Positions 30,891 through 40,869 of a DNA stretch of 64,000 nucleotides are shown piece by piece. The notes under the pieces were generated by a model, which searched no databases, was not told the origin of the DNA, and saw only the letters and a list, made by a program, of their open reading frames with translations. The translations under genes and the position numbers were made by a program. This DNA comes from an uncultured Gammaproteobacteria bacterium. GTDB taxonomy: Bacteria > Pseudomonadota > Gammaproteobacteria > GCA-001735895. The stretch covers positions 87,692-151,691 of the forward strand of contig CAMYLU010000010.1 of NCBI GenBank assembly GCA_947259485.1. Direction: 5' to 3'. Every line of letters begins with the position of its first letter. Positions within the stretch are counted from its first letter, which is position 1.

Positions 30891-33020
30891 TTACCTTTTC
30901 GAACGCAAGGGAATCAAAATTTCAAATGAAGAGCCACCTACTTCATTTTCCATATATTTAATCTGCCCATTGTAGCGCGCAACGATATCCGCTGTCACAG
31001 AAAGTCCAAGGCCCCGGATGGCGCCGTCCTTTGCACTGGCCAGGGGTGCAAACAGCAGTTGTCGGGTGATGGGATCGATGCCCCGGCCGCGGTCCGCGAT
31101 GGAGAATTGAGCATAGGTCGCCCCGTCAATATTCACGAAATGGCGGCTTGAAACCAGGATCTCTGCATCACGGATCTGTGCTTCAATCCCATTCTTGACC
31201 AGGTTCAGGATAACCTGGCGCAACGCATCCCGGGTTATTTCTATTTCAGAGTCTGACTCGTCGAGAGCCCACTTGATTTCAACCTTTTTACCGTTACTGA
31301 TCGACTTCACGTAGAGCGGAACGGACATTTTCAATTCTTCGTTCAACAGAACGGTCGCCGGTTCAGACTCTTTCTCTTCCTTGAAATTTACAACGATACT
31401 CCCGATTCTTTGAACCTCTTCCTTCAGTATCTGTATTTCTTGATCATTACTGGCATCGCTTGATTTTGAGTTTCCCTGGATAATATCGATATAGTTTGCG
31501 ATGACGCTCAGCGGATTGCTGATTTCATGAATCAGCTTGTCGACATCCTTATGTTCCTGTTCCTTTTTCACACTGTCTTCGAAAGCCCGCTGTTTCAGTT
31601 CCTGGTTATTTTTCAACCATAACTCGGCATTAATCTTGAGGTAATCGGAAATAAATCCTGCCAGGTTCTCGAGAGATTTCTTCTGATCCTTGTTCGAACC
31701 CACAACTATCGCGCCGATAACCTTGTCCCCATGACCCAGGGGCAAACAGAATGCGATCTCATGGTTCAGTCTTCGAATGATCTGGCGATCGGATATGGGT
31801 GAAATTTCATCGAGCGCCTTCTCGGGTTCGATCCAGATGTTGCGTTTCTCGAGATAACTTCTAATGATCTGGCTCTTGCTGTTTTCAATCGAGAACTTGC
31901 TGACTGCTCGAACCTGGTTAACTTCATACAGCGCCAGTTGCGAGCGGTTTTGCGAATCGGGGAACAACATGGCGACATCGGAAATGGAGAACAATAACTG
32001 CATTTCCCGGGCAATTTTCAACAGCAGATTTTTAGGCGTATTGATGTTGGTTGAATCAATATCTTCAGAGGTAATTACTTTGACTAACGAGGCATCCCTG
32101 ATTTTTCGCGCAAGCCTGATGGTTTCTCTCTCGATATCCTGGGTAAATTGCACCTGTGTCAGGCTGCCCGACTTGGGGTAAGGAATACCAAACGAAGCAG
32201 CCACCTGCGACAATTTATCCTGCACGTGGATGTAGATCAGCTTCAGTTCTTTTTCATCGACCAGCGCCGATTGCCAATTGGTATCGGGTCTGCCAAAGCG
32301 GCTCAAATGCCGGGCCATCTCGCTCGCCTCGGCAACGATCTGGCATAGAATGTCACCGCCTTGCAACAGTTCTTCTTCTTCGTGGTGGAAGCGCACGGCA
32401 TCGGCAATCGCGGGACTAAGGCTGGCCCACTGCTCGATCAGGCAGGCGCCCAGCTCAGTATGGCTGGTGCCGAACTTCTTGATTTCCTTGCTGATTACCT
32501 CAGCCTCGGTCGGCGAATTCATAATATCAACATACTGGTCGTGGAACTTGGCATCAAATACGATTTGCCCGAAATGATGCAGCAGACCAGCCAGGTAGGC
32601 ATCTTGAGGATGATCATAATTTAAGGAATGGGCGAAATCCTTGGATATCACGGCACAATAGAGCGATTCCAGCCAGGCATTACAGACAAACTCTTTTTGC
32701 GTATTGATCAAACCGGCAAACAGTTGCTGCATCGATGATGTCAGCATCATGGTTTTGACAAGCTCATGGCCCAGTAATGCCACGGCATGGCTCAAATTCT
32801 CGATGGGTTGTTTAATCTCAAACGCCGCGGAGTTAACGGCCATGATTAATTTCCCGGTTAAGGCCGCATCGGTGCCGATTAAGTCGGCCAGCTCATCGAT
32901 TGTACTGTCGGGGTCATGACAAACATCGAGCAGCCTGCTGAGCAGATGTGGGGGACTGGGCAACCGAACCAATTCTATTGATTCTATCGTCAAATTCGGC
33001 GAGCCTCCTAGATCAAGCAT
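30891..33020 (-). CDS. HDOD-domain histidine kinase
   Basis: This 709-residue soluble protein has an N-terminal HDOD domain (about residues 10-210) and a middle GAF-like region (about 320-470). A histidine-kinase core follows: H-box KLIHEISNPLSVIANYI with His498, N-box NLVKNGIEAQ, and G-boxes DRGRGID and GLGLSVTADIV. No transmembrane segment is visible, so it would sense a cytoplasmic signal. HDOD domains usually couple to regulation and cell-cycle control rather than catalysis. With the downstream REC-PAS-GGDEF-EAL gene it forms a two-component unit for c-di-GMP control. Confidence 0.9.
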   Translation of the reverse strand: MLDLGGSPNLTIESIELVRLPSPPHLLSRLLDVCHDPDSTIDELADLIGTDAALTGKLIMAVNSAAFEIKQPIENLSHAVALLGHELVKTMMLTSSMQQLFAGLINTQKEFVCNAWLESLYCAVISKDFAHSLNYDHPQDAYLAGLLHHFGQIVFDAKFHDQYVDIMNSPTEAEVISKEIKKFGTSHTELGACLIEQWASLSPAIADAVRFHHEEEELLQGGDILCQIVAEASEMARHLSRFGRPDTNWQSALVDEKELKLIYIHVQDKLSQVAASFGIPYPKSGSLTQVQFTQDIERETIRLARKIRDASLVKVITSEDIDSTNINTPKNLLLKIAREMQLLFSISDVAMLFPDSQNRSQLALYEVNQVRAVSKFSIENSKSQIIRSYLEKRNIWIEPEKALDEISPISDRQIIRRLNHEIAFCLPLGHGDKVIGAIVVGSNKDQKKSLENLAGFISDYLKINAELWLKNNQELKQRAFEDSVKKEQEHKDVDKLIHEISNPLSVIANYIDIIQGNSKSSDASNDQEIQILKEEVQRIGSIVVNFKEEKESEPATVLLNEELKMSVPLYVKSISNGKKVEIKWALDESDSEIEITRDALRQVILNLVKNGIEAQIRDAEILVSSRHFVNIDGATYAQFSIADRGRGIDPITRQLLFAPLASAKDGAIRGLGLSVTADIVARYNGQIKYMENEVGGSSFEILIPLRSKR

Positions 33021-33411
33021 TCTTTATTCTTATGTTGACGGGTTCAGTATATTTTCGGGAAAGCGAATAATATACTATATTTCATCCCTGAATCGACCTT
33101 TAACCAAATTTCCGGAAAATCATTTTTCTGACGAATCAAGTTCGCACGGCTTTCGGTTAAACGGGTACAAACGGGACAATCCAACGACCATGAAAGCATG
33201 ACGCAGATGTCAAAAACATGGCCCAGATCACATTAATTTCGATTTTTGGCACAATTAGCCGGGATTACTGGTATAGAATGCCCTGGACTATATATCCCCC
33301 GCAATAACGGTGATCGAGTCAATGGAAGTTAAACAGTTTCAAGCTTTGCACACGCCTGGTGCATTACCGTCAAACCCCTGTTCCCGCAATTTGAAAGTTC
33401 CCGAGATATCC
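33021..33411. other. Divergent intergenic region
   Basis: This 391-bp gap separates the HDOD-kinase gene from a plus-strand lipoprotein gene. It is AT-rich near 33040-33090 (TATACTATATTTC), probably promoter DNA for the kinase/regulator pair. The frame of the lipoprotein gene stays open back to 33310, but that part has no signal-peptide logic, so I leave it outside the gene. Confidence 0.45.
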
Positions 33412-33774
33412 ATGAAAAGCATTATTTACTGTATCACGATAGTTGCGATTACTTTTGCCGCCGGTTGTGCCACGAATCGCTCCAAACCCATCATCGATCC
33501 CGACAGTGTCGACATGGAGCTATACCAGTACGACCTGGCAGAATGTGAGCAGATTGCTGAACAGGTAGAACAAAAGGCCGGTTCGGGCGCGGTCGGCGGT
33601 GCCGTCGTCGGCGGACTGATTGGTGCGATCGTTGGCGATAGCGACCAGGTGGCACGCTCGGCGGGGGTCGGCGGAGTCCTCGGAGGCGCCAAGGGCGCAG
33701 GCGCGACCGAGCGCGAAAAATCGCAGGTGGTTAAGAACTGTCTGCGCAACCGCGGCTACACAATTCTGAACTAA
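33412..33774 (+). CDS. Glycine-zipper lipoprotein
   Basis: This 120-residue protein starts at the ATG of a lipoprotein signal peptide (FAAGC lipobox, Cys19); an upstream in-frame start at 33310 would bury the signal and is rejected. Residues about 60-100 are a glycine-zipper stretch (GAVGGAVVGGLIGAIVGDSD) as in small outer-membrane lipoproteins of the SlyB/Rick_17kDa type. The C-terminus (VVKNCLRNRGYTILN) is a pattern often seen after such zippers. An envelope-integrity role is inferred from the family. Confidence 0.82.
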   Translation: MKSIIYCITIVAITFAAGCATNRSKPIIDPDSVDMELYQYDLAECEQIAEQVEQKAGSGAVGGAVVGGLIGAIVGDSDQVARSAGVGGVLGGAKGAGATEREKSQVVKNCLRNRGYTILN

Positions 33775-33881
33775 TCAATCGGTATCCTATCGAACTGCTT
33801 TCAATACGCGATTATCCGCAACAAGTCATTAGAGCGTTTCAATTGGGTCCTTTCAATCTGAGTCCAGGACGATGACCAACC

Positions 33882-35330
33882 ATGTTTGACCGGCTGAAAC
33901 TTGCCTGTAATGCCGCCAGCAAGGCGGGCTGCCAGTTTGCAGACGCACGTTACCTGTCGATTCGCAAACAGCGTGTCGTATCGCGCGATCATGCCCTGTC
34001 CAGCTGCAGCGATGGTGACGACCGCGGCTTTGGCGTGCGGGTGCTTTACCAGGGCGCCTGGGGATTTGCTTCGTCGCCGACCTATACCGCCGACGAAATC
34101 GAGAAAGTCGTCGCCCAGGCAATGCGCATTGCGCGGGCCTCGGCAATGGCCTTGCGCGAGGACGGGGTGAAATGGGCGCCGGAACCCGCACTCACGCTCG
34201 ACTTTAAATCGACCTGCAGGCAAGACCCGTTTGCTGTCGCACTGGAAGACAAGGCCGATCTGCTGATTGCTGCCAACGAGGTGATGCTGAAGAATAAGTC
34301 CATCAAACGCGCCCAGGGCTTCCTGTCGTTCAAGCGGGTACAGCGCTGGTATGTGAATACCGAGGGTGCCGTGCTCCACAGCGACGTCACGTCGTCGGAG
34401 TCCGCGATCTCGGCAATTGCTGTCGGCAATGACGATTTCCAGGAACGCAACTGGCAGGCGCCGGCGAGCAACCAGGGTTTCGAATGTTACCGTAAGCAAG
34501 AATTCCTTAACCAGGCTGAGCGTGTCGCCGCCGAGGCCGAAGAGAAACTCTCGGCCAGGCTCTCACCCGAGGGTAATTTCGATATTATTACCGACTCGGA
34601 AAACCTGTCGCTGACGATTCACGAATCGGTCGGGCATGCGACCGAGCTCGACCGCGTCATGGGTTACGAGGTATCGATGGCGGGTTCGTCGTTTGTGACC
34701 CGTGATAAACAGGGCGATTTTCGATACGGCAGCGACCAGGTTACGCTGATGGCCGATAACACGCTGGAAAACGGCTTAGCCACCCAGGGTTTCGATGATG
34801 ACGGCGTGCCCGGCCAGCGCTGGGAGATCGTCAGGGACGGGATTTTTCAAACCTACAGCAGCGGCCGTGAATTCGCGCATTACATCGGTGAAGAACGCAG
34901 CCGCGGCTCCTGTCGCGCCGACCACTGGTCGAGCATTCCCATCGTGCGCATTCCCAACCTGTTCCTGATGCCGGGCAAAACGCCGCTGTCCCCGGACGAA
35001 TTGATGGCCGACGTCAAGCACGGGCTTTATTTCGAGGGCATGGATAGTTTTTCGATCGACCAGTGGCGTCTCAACTTCCAGTTCGGAGGCAACGCGGTGT
35101 GGGAGATTAAAAACGGTAAAAAAGCCGGTATGCTCAAGGCCGCTCTCTACCAGAGTCGCACCCCGACCTTCTGGAATGCCTGCGACGCGACTTGCGACGA
35201 AAATTACTGGCAGCCACATGGGGTCACGAACTGCGGCAAGGGCGACCCGATGCAAATCGCACAAATGACGCACGGCGCGGCGCCTACCCGCTTCAGGAAT
35301 ATACGCATCTGCCGGGGGCGTGATTCATGA
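33882..35330 (+). CDS. TldD-family metalloprotease subunit
   Basis: This 482-residue protein matches TldD-family length. The metal-binding motif HESVGHATELD places His247, Glu248 and His251 as the catalytic HExxxH site. TldD pairs with TldE to form a heterodimeric zinc protease that cleaves unfolded peptides fed through the complex, with roles in peptide maturation and toxin turnover. The next gene is the TldE-like partner, overlapping by the ATGA junction. I do not assign the symbol tldD because distinct TldD/PmbA paralogue pairs exist and the chromosomal copy may be elsewhere. Confidence 0.9.
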   Translation: MFDRLKLACNAASKAGCQFADARYLSIRKQRVVSRDHALSSCSDGDDRGFGVRVLYQGAWGFASSPTYTADEIEKVVAQAMRIARASAMALREDGVKWAPEPALTLDFKSTCRQDPFAVALEDKADLLIAANEVMLKNKSIKRAQGFLSFKRVQRWYVNTEGAVLHSDVTSSESAISAIAVGNDDFQERNWQAPASNQGFECYRKQEFLNQAERVAAEAEEKLSARLSPEGNFDIITDSENLSLTIHESVGHATELDRVMGYEVSMAGSSFVTRDKQGDFRYGSDQVTLMADNTLENGLATQGFDDDGVPGQRWEIVRDGIFQTYSSGREFAHYIGEERSRGSCRADHWSSIPIVRIPNLFLMPGKTPLSPDELMADVKHGLYFEGMDSFSIDQWRLNFQFGGNAVWEIKNGKKAGMLKAALYQSRTPTFWNACDATCDENYWQPHGVTNCGKGDPMQIAQMTHGAAPTRFRNIRICRGRDS

Positions 35331-36613
35331 ACCGTCAGCAATCCCAGGATCTGATCGCAGGTATTCTCGAAATTCCTCATGAAGGTGAACTGCAGGTGCT
35401 GATTAACGGCGTCGAACGCCTGGGCACGCGGTTTAACGATTGCGCGATATCACAAAACGTGCTCAAGCAGCAGGCGACCTTAACCTTGAGTGCCCGTCTC
35501 GAACAGAAGAAAACCTCGGTCAGCATCAATGCTCTGGATGACCGGGAATTAATCAAACGCAGCATCGAACAGGTGTTTGCCACCTGTCGGCATATGCCCG
35601 ACGACGAGGAAGTCATGCCGGCGCCGGGTGAAGTTCTCCCAGGCCTGGAATATGCCTTTAGTGCCGAGTCCGACGCCATCGAAATCGAAACCGTCGGTGC
35701 CTGGGCGGCGGAAGCCTGCAGCTCAGGTGCGGCAGCAGGAATTGACCTGGCAGGTCTGCTCGCGCATGCAAAAATGTTTACCGCCTACGGCGACAGCGCG
35801 GGGGGATTTGCCCACGAGCGTTATCATCGTAGCGACTACCATGTCACCGCCACAGGCACTAACGGCAGCGGATGGGCCGAACACCAGGGCGTATCCATTG
35901 CTCAAAACGATGTCATGGCGGTCACTCGCCGCGCCATCGAAAAATGCGCCGGGGCCCAGGATCCCACGGTGTTTGAACCCAGGCCGGTTACGGTGATCCT
36001 GGAACCGCAGGCCGTGGGCGACCTGATGGCGATGGCGTTCTGGTACGGTTTTGATCAACGCGCTAAAGACGAAGGTCGCTCGCCCTTTTCCGATTTTGAT
36101 GCGACGCTCGGCCGACTTTCGTTTTACTCGGACCCGGCCGAAGCGGCGTTTCCGACAATAGCATTTTCCGGCGATGGCCAGGCCCTCGCTAAATCGGTCT
36201 GGCTCGATGAGGGCAAATTGCAACAGCTATTCACCAACCGCTACTGGGCCAACAAAAACGGGCTTGCGGTAAAACCCGCTCCCAACAACCTCGTACTGTC
36301 CGGGGACGGTACATCGCTGGATGAGCTCATTCGCAGCACCGACGACGGCATCCTGGTAACGCGTTTCTGGTACATCCGCTCGACCGATGCCAGGACACTG
36401 GGGTTCACCGGCATGACCCGCGACGGTACCTATCGCATCGAGAATGGCGAAGTCACGCACCCGGTGGTGGATATGCGCTGGAACGAATCAGTACTGAGGG
36501 TGCTCGACAATGTCGTCGCCAGCGGCCGGCCTGTGGCTACGGGTGAATTTATATCGATGGCAATGCCGGCGCTGAAAGTCGAGGATTTCCATTTTTCTTC
36601 GCTCTCTAATTGA
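35327..36613 (+). CDS. TldE/PmbA-family protease partner
   Basis: This 428-residue protein is the non-catalytic-type partner of the TldD family: it lacks the HExxxH motif that the upstream gene carries. The C-terminal half shows the family pattern (VILEPQAVGDLMAMAF, then FWYIRSTDARTLGFTGMTRD). It would form the heterodimer that encloses the TldD active site. Its ATG overlaps the upstream stop by four bases. The pair is followed by a convergent LEA14-type lipoprotein gene 37 bp away. Confidence 0.88.
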   Translation: MNRQQSQDLIAGILEIPHEGELQVLINGVERLGTRFNDCAISQNVLKQQATLTLSARLEQKKTSVSINALDDRELIKRSIEQVFATCRHMPDDEEVMPAPGEVLPGLEYAFSAESDAIEIETVGAWAAEACSSGAAAGIDLAGLLAHAKMFTAYGDSAGGFAHERYHRSDYHVTATGTNGSGWAEHQGVSIAQNDVMAVTRRAIEKCAGAQDPTVFEPRPVTVILEPQAVGDLMAMAFWYGFDQRAKDEGRSPFSDFDATLGRLSFYSDPAEAAFPTIAFSGDGQALAKSVWLDEGKLQQLFTNRYWANKNGLAVKPAPNNLVLSGDGTSLDELIRSTDDGILVTRFWYIRSTDARTLGFTGMTRDGTYRIENGEVTHPVVDMRWNESVLRVLDNVVASGRPVATGEFISMAMPALKVEDFHFSSLSN

Positions 36614-36650
36614 AAATTCCTGCAACCGCTGGGGCCTCACCCCGGGCGCT

Positions 36651-37112
36651 TTACTGTAGTGAAATCACGCCAGCCCGGTTGACGTTGATCATCGGGTAAA
36701 AAGTGCCGACATCGATCTCGGCATTGAACTCGAATTCGACCGGACTGGTCGGATCGGCAAGTAAACCGGTAAGCACCCGGAGACTGCCGAACAAATCGGC
36801 GGTGGCGCTAAGTTTAACCTCCGCTTCACCATAGGGCGCTATTTCTGGCAGGTCGTTGGCAACCCCTTCGATTACCTGGCTGCCAGACAGGTTAACCGTG
36901 TAGGAAAGCCCGGCGATATCCAGCGCACTGCGGTTTGGATTGGTAACGTGCAGCACGATGTCGAACTCCGGAGCAACGCCATTCAGTACCCTCGGTGTCA
37001 CCGATACGACCGAGACTCCCGGTTCCTTGAAATCTGATGGCATCGTCGCGCAGCCGCTGACAATAAACCAGACCAGCAGGTGCACTAAAAGTAATCGGCT
37101 TGACTTCAACAT
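36651..37112 (-). CDS. LEA14-type (water-stress/hypersensitive-response domain) lipoprotein
   Basis: This 153-residue protein has a lipobox (VSGC, Cys21) and one LEA-14/WHy domain (about residues 30-150). Its pattern VVSVTPRVLNGVAPEFDIVLHVTNPN with SALDIAGLSYTVNLSG is typical of that immunoglobulin-like fold. Such lipoproteins are common in gammaproteobacteria, often near desiccation or envelope genes; the role here is unknown. It is convergent with the TldE gene. Confidence 0.82.
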   Translation of the reverse strand: MLKSSRLLLVHLLVWFIVSGCATMPSDFKEPGVSVVSVTPRVLNGVAPEFDIVLHVTNPNRSALDIAGLSYTVNLSGSQVIEGVANDLPEIAPYGEAEVKLSATADLFGSLRVLTGLLADPTSPVEFEFNAEIDVGTFYPMINVNRAGVISLQ

Positions 37113-37301
37113 GTCGTTCTCCAGTCAGGGGTGGTTTATTGACCTGCAACCATAAATGAGGGTTAACAGACCGCACCATCCCATGTCTTCACTATTATCC
37201 CGACAGAATTCCTTTTGTGGTACTATTTTTTGCACTGCCCGCCGCCTGGCGGGTTGCTGGACAATAAAATAATCATCGATACAACCATCGAGGAGGCTGT
37301 T

Positions 37302-38897
37302 GTGACAAGATTAAAAAAATTACTACTAAGTCTTACCGTCCTGGCCGCGTTCGGCATGGGTTCATCGCAGGCGGCAACGCCGGATAATACCTTTGTTATG
37401 GCCAAGGACATCGCCGATATCATCACCATGGATCCAGCCGAAGTATTCGAGCTCACCACCGGTGAGATTATCGCCAACATCTATGACCGAATCATGATGT
37501 TCGAGCCAGAAGACCTGCAAACCCTGGTCGGCGGCGTGGCCGAGAGCTGGGAGGTCAGCAACAAGGGCAGCACCATCACCTTCAAGATTCGTCCCGGCCT
37601 CAAGTTTCATTCGGGCAACCCGGTAACGGCGGAAGATGTCGCCTGGTCGCTGCAGCGGGTGGTCAAGCTCAAAAAAACCCCTTCTTTTATCATCACCCAG
37701 TTCGGCTGGACCGCCGATAACGTCGATGATCTGGTCAAGGCCACCGATAACAACCACCTGCAGATCACCATCACCGAGGAGTTTTCCCCGGGCCTGGTGC
37801 TGAACGCGATGTCCGCCGGCATCGCTTCCGTGGTCGACAAGGAACTGGTCATGAGCCACGAAAAGGATGGCGACCTCGGCTACGAATGGCTCAAGTCCAA
37901 CAGCGCCGGTTCCGGTGCCTTCAGCCTGAAGACCTGGAAGGCCAACGAGATCGTCACGCTCGAAGCCAACGCGAACTACCGCCACGGCGCACCGGGAATG
38001 AAACGCGTTATCCTGCGCCACGTATCGGAACCTTCTTCGCAACGACTGCTGCTGGAGAAAGCCGATATCGACATGGCGCGTAACCTGACCCCGGACCAGG
38101 TTAAAGGCGTAATGGGTAATTCCGATATTTCGATCGACGGTCATCCCAAGGGCACCATCGTCTACATGGCCGCCAATGCGGGGCACCCGATTCTCGGCAA
38201 AACCGAGGTGGTCCAGGCAATACGTAACCTGGTCGACTACGAAAGCATGGCCAATTCGTTCCTCGCCGGGCAATTTGTCGTACACCAGGCATTCTGGCCG
38301 GGCGGCTTGTGGGGCGCGCTCGAAGAAACGCCTTACCAGCAGGATATCGCCAAGGCCAAATCGTTGCTGCAGTCAGCCGGCCATGGTGATGGCTTCGAAT
38401 TGACGATTCATACCCTGACCAACTCCCCGTTCCCGGAGATTGCCCAGGCGGTTCAGGCCAACCTCGCGCAGGCTGGCATCAAGGCTAATATCGTGACCCT
38501 CGAAGGCAAGACCCTGTGGCCGAAATACCGCGCCCGCGAGCACGACATTATCCTCGCCCGCTGGTCACCGGATTATGTCGATCCCCATTCCAACGCCGAT
38601 GCCTTTGCGAACAACCCGGATAATCGCCTGGAAGCGAAGCTCACCGGCCACCTGACCTGGCGCAACGCCTGGGCAGATGAATCAAGCAACATGCTGGCCG
38701 TCAAGGCACGCAACGAGCTCGATTTGAACAAGCGCAAAGAGCAGTACCTCGAACTGCAGGCCATGCTGCAAAAGACAGGCCCGTTCGTGATCATGTTTCA
38801 GCAAAACGAGCAGGTGGCTCGCCGTAAAAACCTGCAGGGTTTTGTTTCGGGTTCAAACTTTGACCTCGTGTTTTACCGCAATGTAATCAAGCAGTAG
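37302..38897 (+). CDS. ABC transporter substrate-binding protein, peptide/nickel family 5
   Basis: This 531-residue protein starts at a GTG preceded by AGGAGG with 5-bp spacing. That start gives a proper signal peptide (MTRLKKLLLSLTVLAAFGMG, cleavage near SSQAA), whereas the longer frame from 37215 does not. Family 5 binding-protein motifs are visible (KIRPGLKFHSGNPVTAEDVAWSL in pieces). It should bind a ligand in the periplasm and deliver it to the two permeases next to it. The ligand (peptide, opine or other) cannot be read from sequence. Its stop overlaps the next gene's GTG by one base. Confidence 0.9.
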   Translation: MTRLKKLLLSLTVLAAFGMGSSQAATPDNTFVMAKDIADIITMDPAEVFELTTGEIIANIYDRIMMFEPEDLQTLVGGVAESWEVSNKGSTITFKIRPGLKFHSGNPVTAEDVAWSLQRVVKLKKTPSFIITQFGWTADNVDDLVKATDNNHLQITITEEFSPGLVLNAMSAGIASVVDKELVMSHEKDGDLGYEWLKSNSAGSGAFSLKTWKANEIVTLEANANYRHGAPGMKRVILRHVSEPSSQRLLLEKADIDMARNLTPDQVKGVMGNSDISIDGHPKGTIVYMAANAGHPILGKTEVVQAIRNLVDYESMANSFLAGQFVVHQAFWPGGLWGALEETPYQQDIAKAKSLLQSAGHGDGFELTIHTLTNSPFPEIAQAVQANLAQAGIKANIVTLEGKTLWPKYRAREHDIILARWSPDYVDPHSNADAFANNPDNRLEAKLTGHLTWRNAWADESSNMLAVKARNELDLNKRKEQYLELQAMLQKTGPFVIMFQQNEQVARRKNLQGFVSGSNFDLVFYRNVIKQ

Positions 38898-39961
38898 TGG
38901 CATCCGCTGCCGGCGGTCAACCGACTGCAGGGCCAGGCCAGGCCCTGCGGTCGAAGTTGGCCAGTATCCTCGGAGTTCTTACCAGCCTGCTGCTGACCTT
39001 CATCGGCCTGACCGCAATCACCTTCGTAATCGGCCGCATGATGCCGGCCGACCCGGTACTCGCGATCGTCGGCGATCGCGCCTCACAGGAGGTTTACGAC
39101 CAGGTTTACCTGCAGCTCGGGCTCGACAAGCCGGTTTATATCCAGTACCTGCGTTATCTCGAACAACTGCTCGAGGGAGACCTCGGCACTTCAATCATGA
39201 CCGCGCAGCCGGTGATGGACGATATTATCCGGTTCTTCCCAGCGACCCTCGAACTCGCCACTGTCGCTACCCTGCTGGGCATATTTGTCGGCATCCCGAT
39301 GGGCGTGCTGGCGGCAGTACACCAGGGTCGATGGCCGGATCACATCGTGCGCGTGATCAGCCTGATCGGATATTCGGCGCCGATCTTCTGGCTCGGCATG
39401 GTAGCTTTGCTGATTTTCTATGCCAATCTTGGCTGGGTTGCCGGCCCCGGCCGGCTCGACGTTTTCTACGATGGCATCGTGGAGCCGACCACCGGTATCC
39501 TGATGATCGATGCCGCCATGTCCGGCGAATGGGATATTTTTCACAACGCACTCTCTCACCTGGTCCTGCCCGCCACCATCCTCGGCACCTTCGCGCTAGC
39601 CTACATCGCGCGTATGACGCGCAGCTTCATGCTCGACCAGCTCAACCAGGAATACATCCTGACCGCAAGGGTCAAGGGCATGCCCGAACGCAAGGTGATC
39701 TGGGGACACGCGTTTCGTAACGTGCTGGTGCAACTCATCACCATCATCGGCTTGACCTATGCCTCGCTGCTGGAAGGCTCGGTGCTGACCGAAACGGTTT
39801 TCTCGTGGCCCGGCATCGGCCAGTACATTACCAATTCATTGTTTAACAACGACATGAACGCGGTACTGGGTGGCACCATCGTGGTCGGCGCCTGTTTCGT
39901 CGGTATCAACATGCTGTCCGACCTGCTTTATCGCCTCGTTGATCCGAGAATTCGCAAATGA
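38897..39961 (+). CDS. ABC transporter permease, DppB-like
   Basis: This 354-residue inner-membrane permease has the binding-protein-dependent transport fold. Its N-terminal helix is followed by a large periplasmic loop (ADPVLAIVGDRASQEVYDQV), and about six membrane segments end near the EAA loop (MTRSFMLDQLNQEYILTARVKGM). The N-terminal 20 residues are Gly/Pro-rich and not conserved in the family. It starts on a GTG sharing a base with the upstream stop, which implies coupling. It pairs with the DppC-like permease. Confidence 0.92.
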   Translation: MASAAGGQPTAGPGQALRSKLASILGVLTSLLLTFIGLTAITFVIGRMMPADPVLAIVGDRASQEVYDQVYLQLGLDKPVYIQYLRYLEQLLEGDLGTSIMTAQPVMDDIIRFFPATLELATVATLLGIFVGIPMGVLAAVHQGRWPDHIVRVISLIGYSAPIFWLGMVALLIFYANLGWVAGPGRLDVFYDGIVEPTTGILMIDAAMSGEWDIFHNALSHLVLPATILGTFALAYIARMTRSFMLDQLNQEYILTARVKGMPERKVIWGHAFRNVLVQLITIIGLTYASLLEGSVLTETVFSWPGIGQYITNSLFNNDMNAVLGGTIVVGACFVGINMLSDLLYRLVDPRIRK

Positions 39962-40866
39962 CGACCGAAGCGACACTGCGCGGCTGGTTGCTGGCCGAGA
40001 TCCCGACATCGAAATGGCAGGCCCGGTGCCAGCGCATCTTTATCGGCTGGCTCGACTTCAAGCGTAATCCTATCGCCATGATTGGATTTTTGATTATCCT
40101 GGGCCTGGTAGTCATCGCCGCGCTGGCGCCCTGGATCACCACCTCCGACGGGCTCGAGCTGCATCTCGCTGATCGTTTAAAGCCACCCAGCAGCGAACAC
40201 TGGTTTGGCACCGATGAGCTCGGGCGCGATATTTTTGACCGGATTATCTGGGGCTCGCGGATTACGCTGTATATCGTTGCGCTGGTATCGATCATCGTGG
40301 TTCCGATCGGGCTGCTGATTGGCACCGTCGCCGGTTACATGGGCGGCTGGGTGGATACTGTTTTAATGCGCCTGACCGATATCTTCCTCGCCTTCCCGCG
40401 CCTGATCCTGGCGATGGCGCTGGTGGCCGTACTGGGTCGCGGTCTCGAAAATGCGGTGCTGGCGATAGCACTGACGACCTGGTCGCCGTTTGCACGCATC
40501 GCCCGCGCCGAGGCGTTAACGATTCGCAACAGCGAATTCATCCTCGCCGCGCAGATGCAGGGCATCAGCACTGTCGGCATTCTCGCCCGCCATGTCACCC
40601 CGCTGTGCATGTCCTCGGTCACCGTTCGCCTTACGCTGGACATGGCCGGCATCATCCTGACCGCGGCCGGGCTCGGATTTCTCGGCCTCGGGGCGCAGCC
40701 ACCGACCCCTGAATGGGGTGCGATGATTTCGCTCGGTCGGCAATACCTGATCGACCAGTGGTGGGTGCCAACCATTCCCGGGATCGCCATTCTGGTGGTA
40801 AGCCTGGGCTTCAACCTGCTCGGTGACGGCCTCCGGGACGTGTTCGATCCCAAGAGCGGGAACTAG
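39958..40866 (+). CDS. ABC transporter permease, DppC-like
   Basis: This 302-residue inner-membrane permease carries the N-terminal DppC-type domain (about residues 30-85, FKRNPIAMIGFLII) and the EHWFGTDELGRDIFDRIIWG signature of peptide ABC permeases. Its EAA-like loop ARAEALTIRNSEFILAAQMQG contacts the ATPases. It overlaps the DppB-like gene by 4 bp and precedes the first ATPase gene by 3 bp, so the five transporter genes form one transcript. Confidence 0.92.
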   Translation: MTTEATLRGWLLAEIPTSKWQARCQRIFIGWLDFKRNPIAMIGFLIILGLVVIAALAPWITTSDGLELHLADRLKPPSSEHWFGTDELGRDIFDRIIWGSRITLYIVALVSIIVVPIGLLIGTVAGYMGGWVDTVLMRLTDIFLAFPRLILAMALVAVLGRGLENAVLAIALTTWSPFARIARAEALTIRNSEFILAAQMQGISTVGILARHVTPLCMSSVTVRLTLDMAGIILTAAGLGFLGLGAQPPTPEWGAMISLGRQYLIDQWWVPTIPGIAILVVSLGFNLLGDGLRDVFDPKSGN

Positions 40867-40869
40867 CAA

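Noticed and set aside
37362..38285. Minus-strand 307-codon frame inside the ABC substrate-binding gene
   Set aside because: Shadow of a well-supported coding frame; composition does not resemble a real protein.
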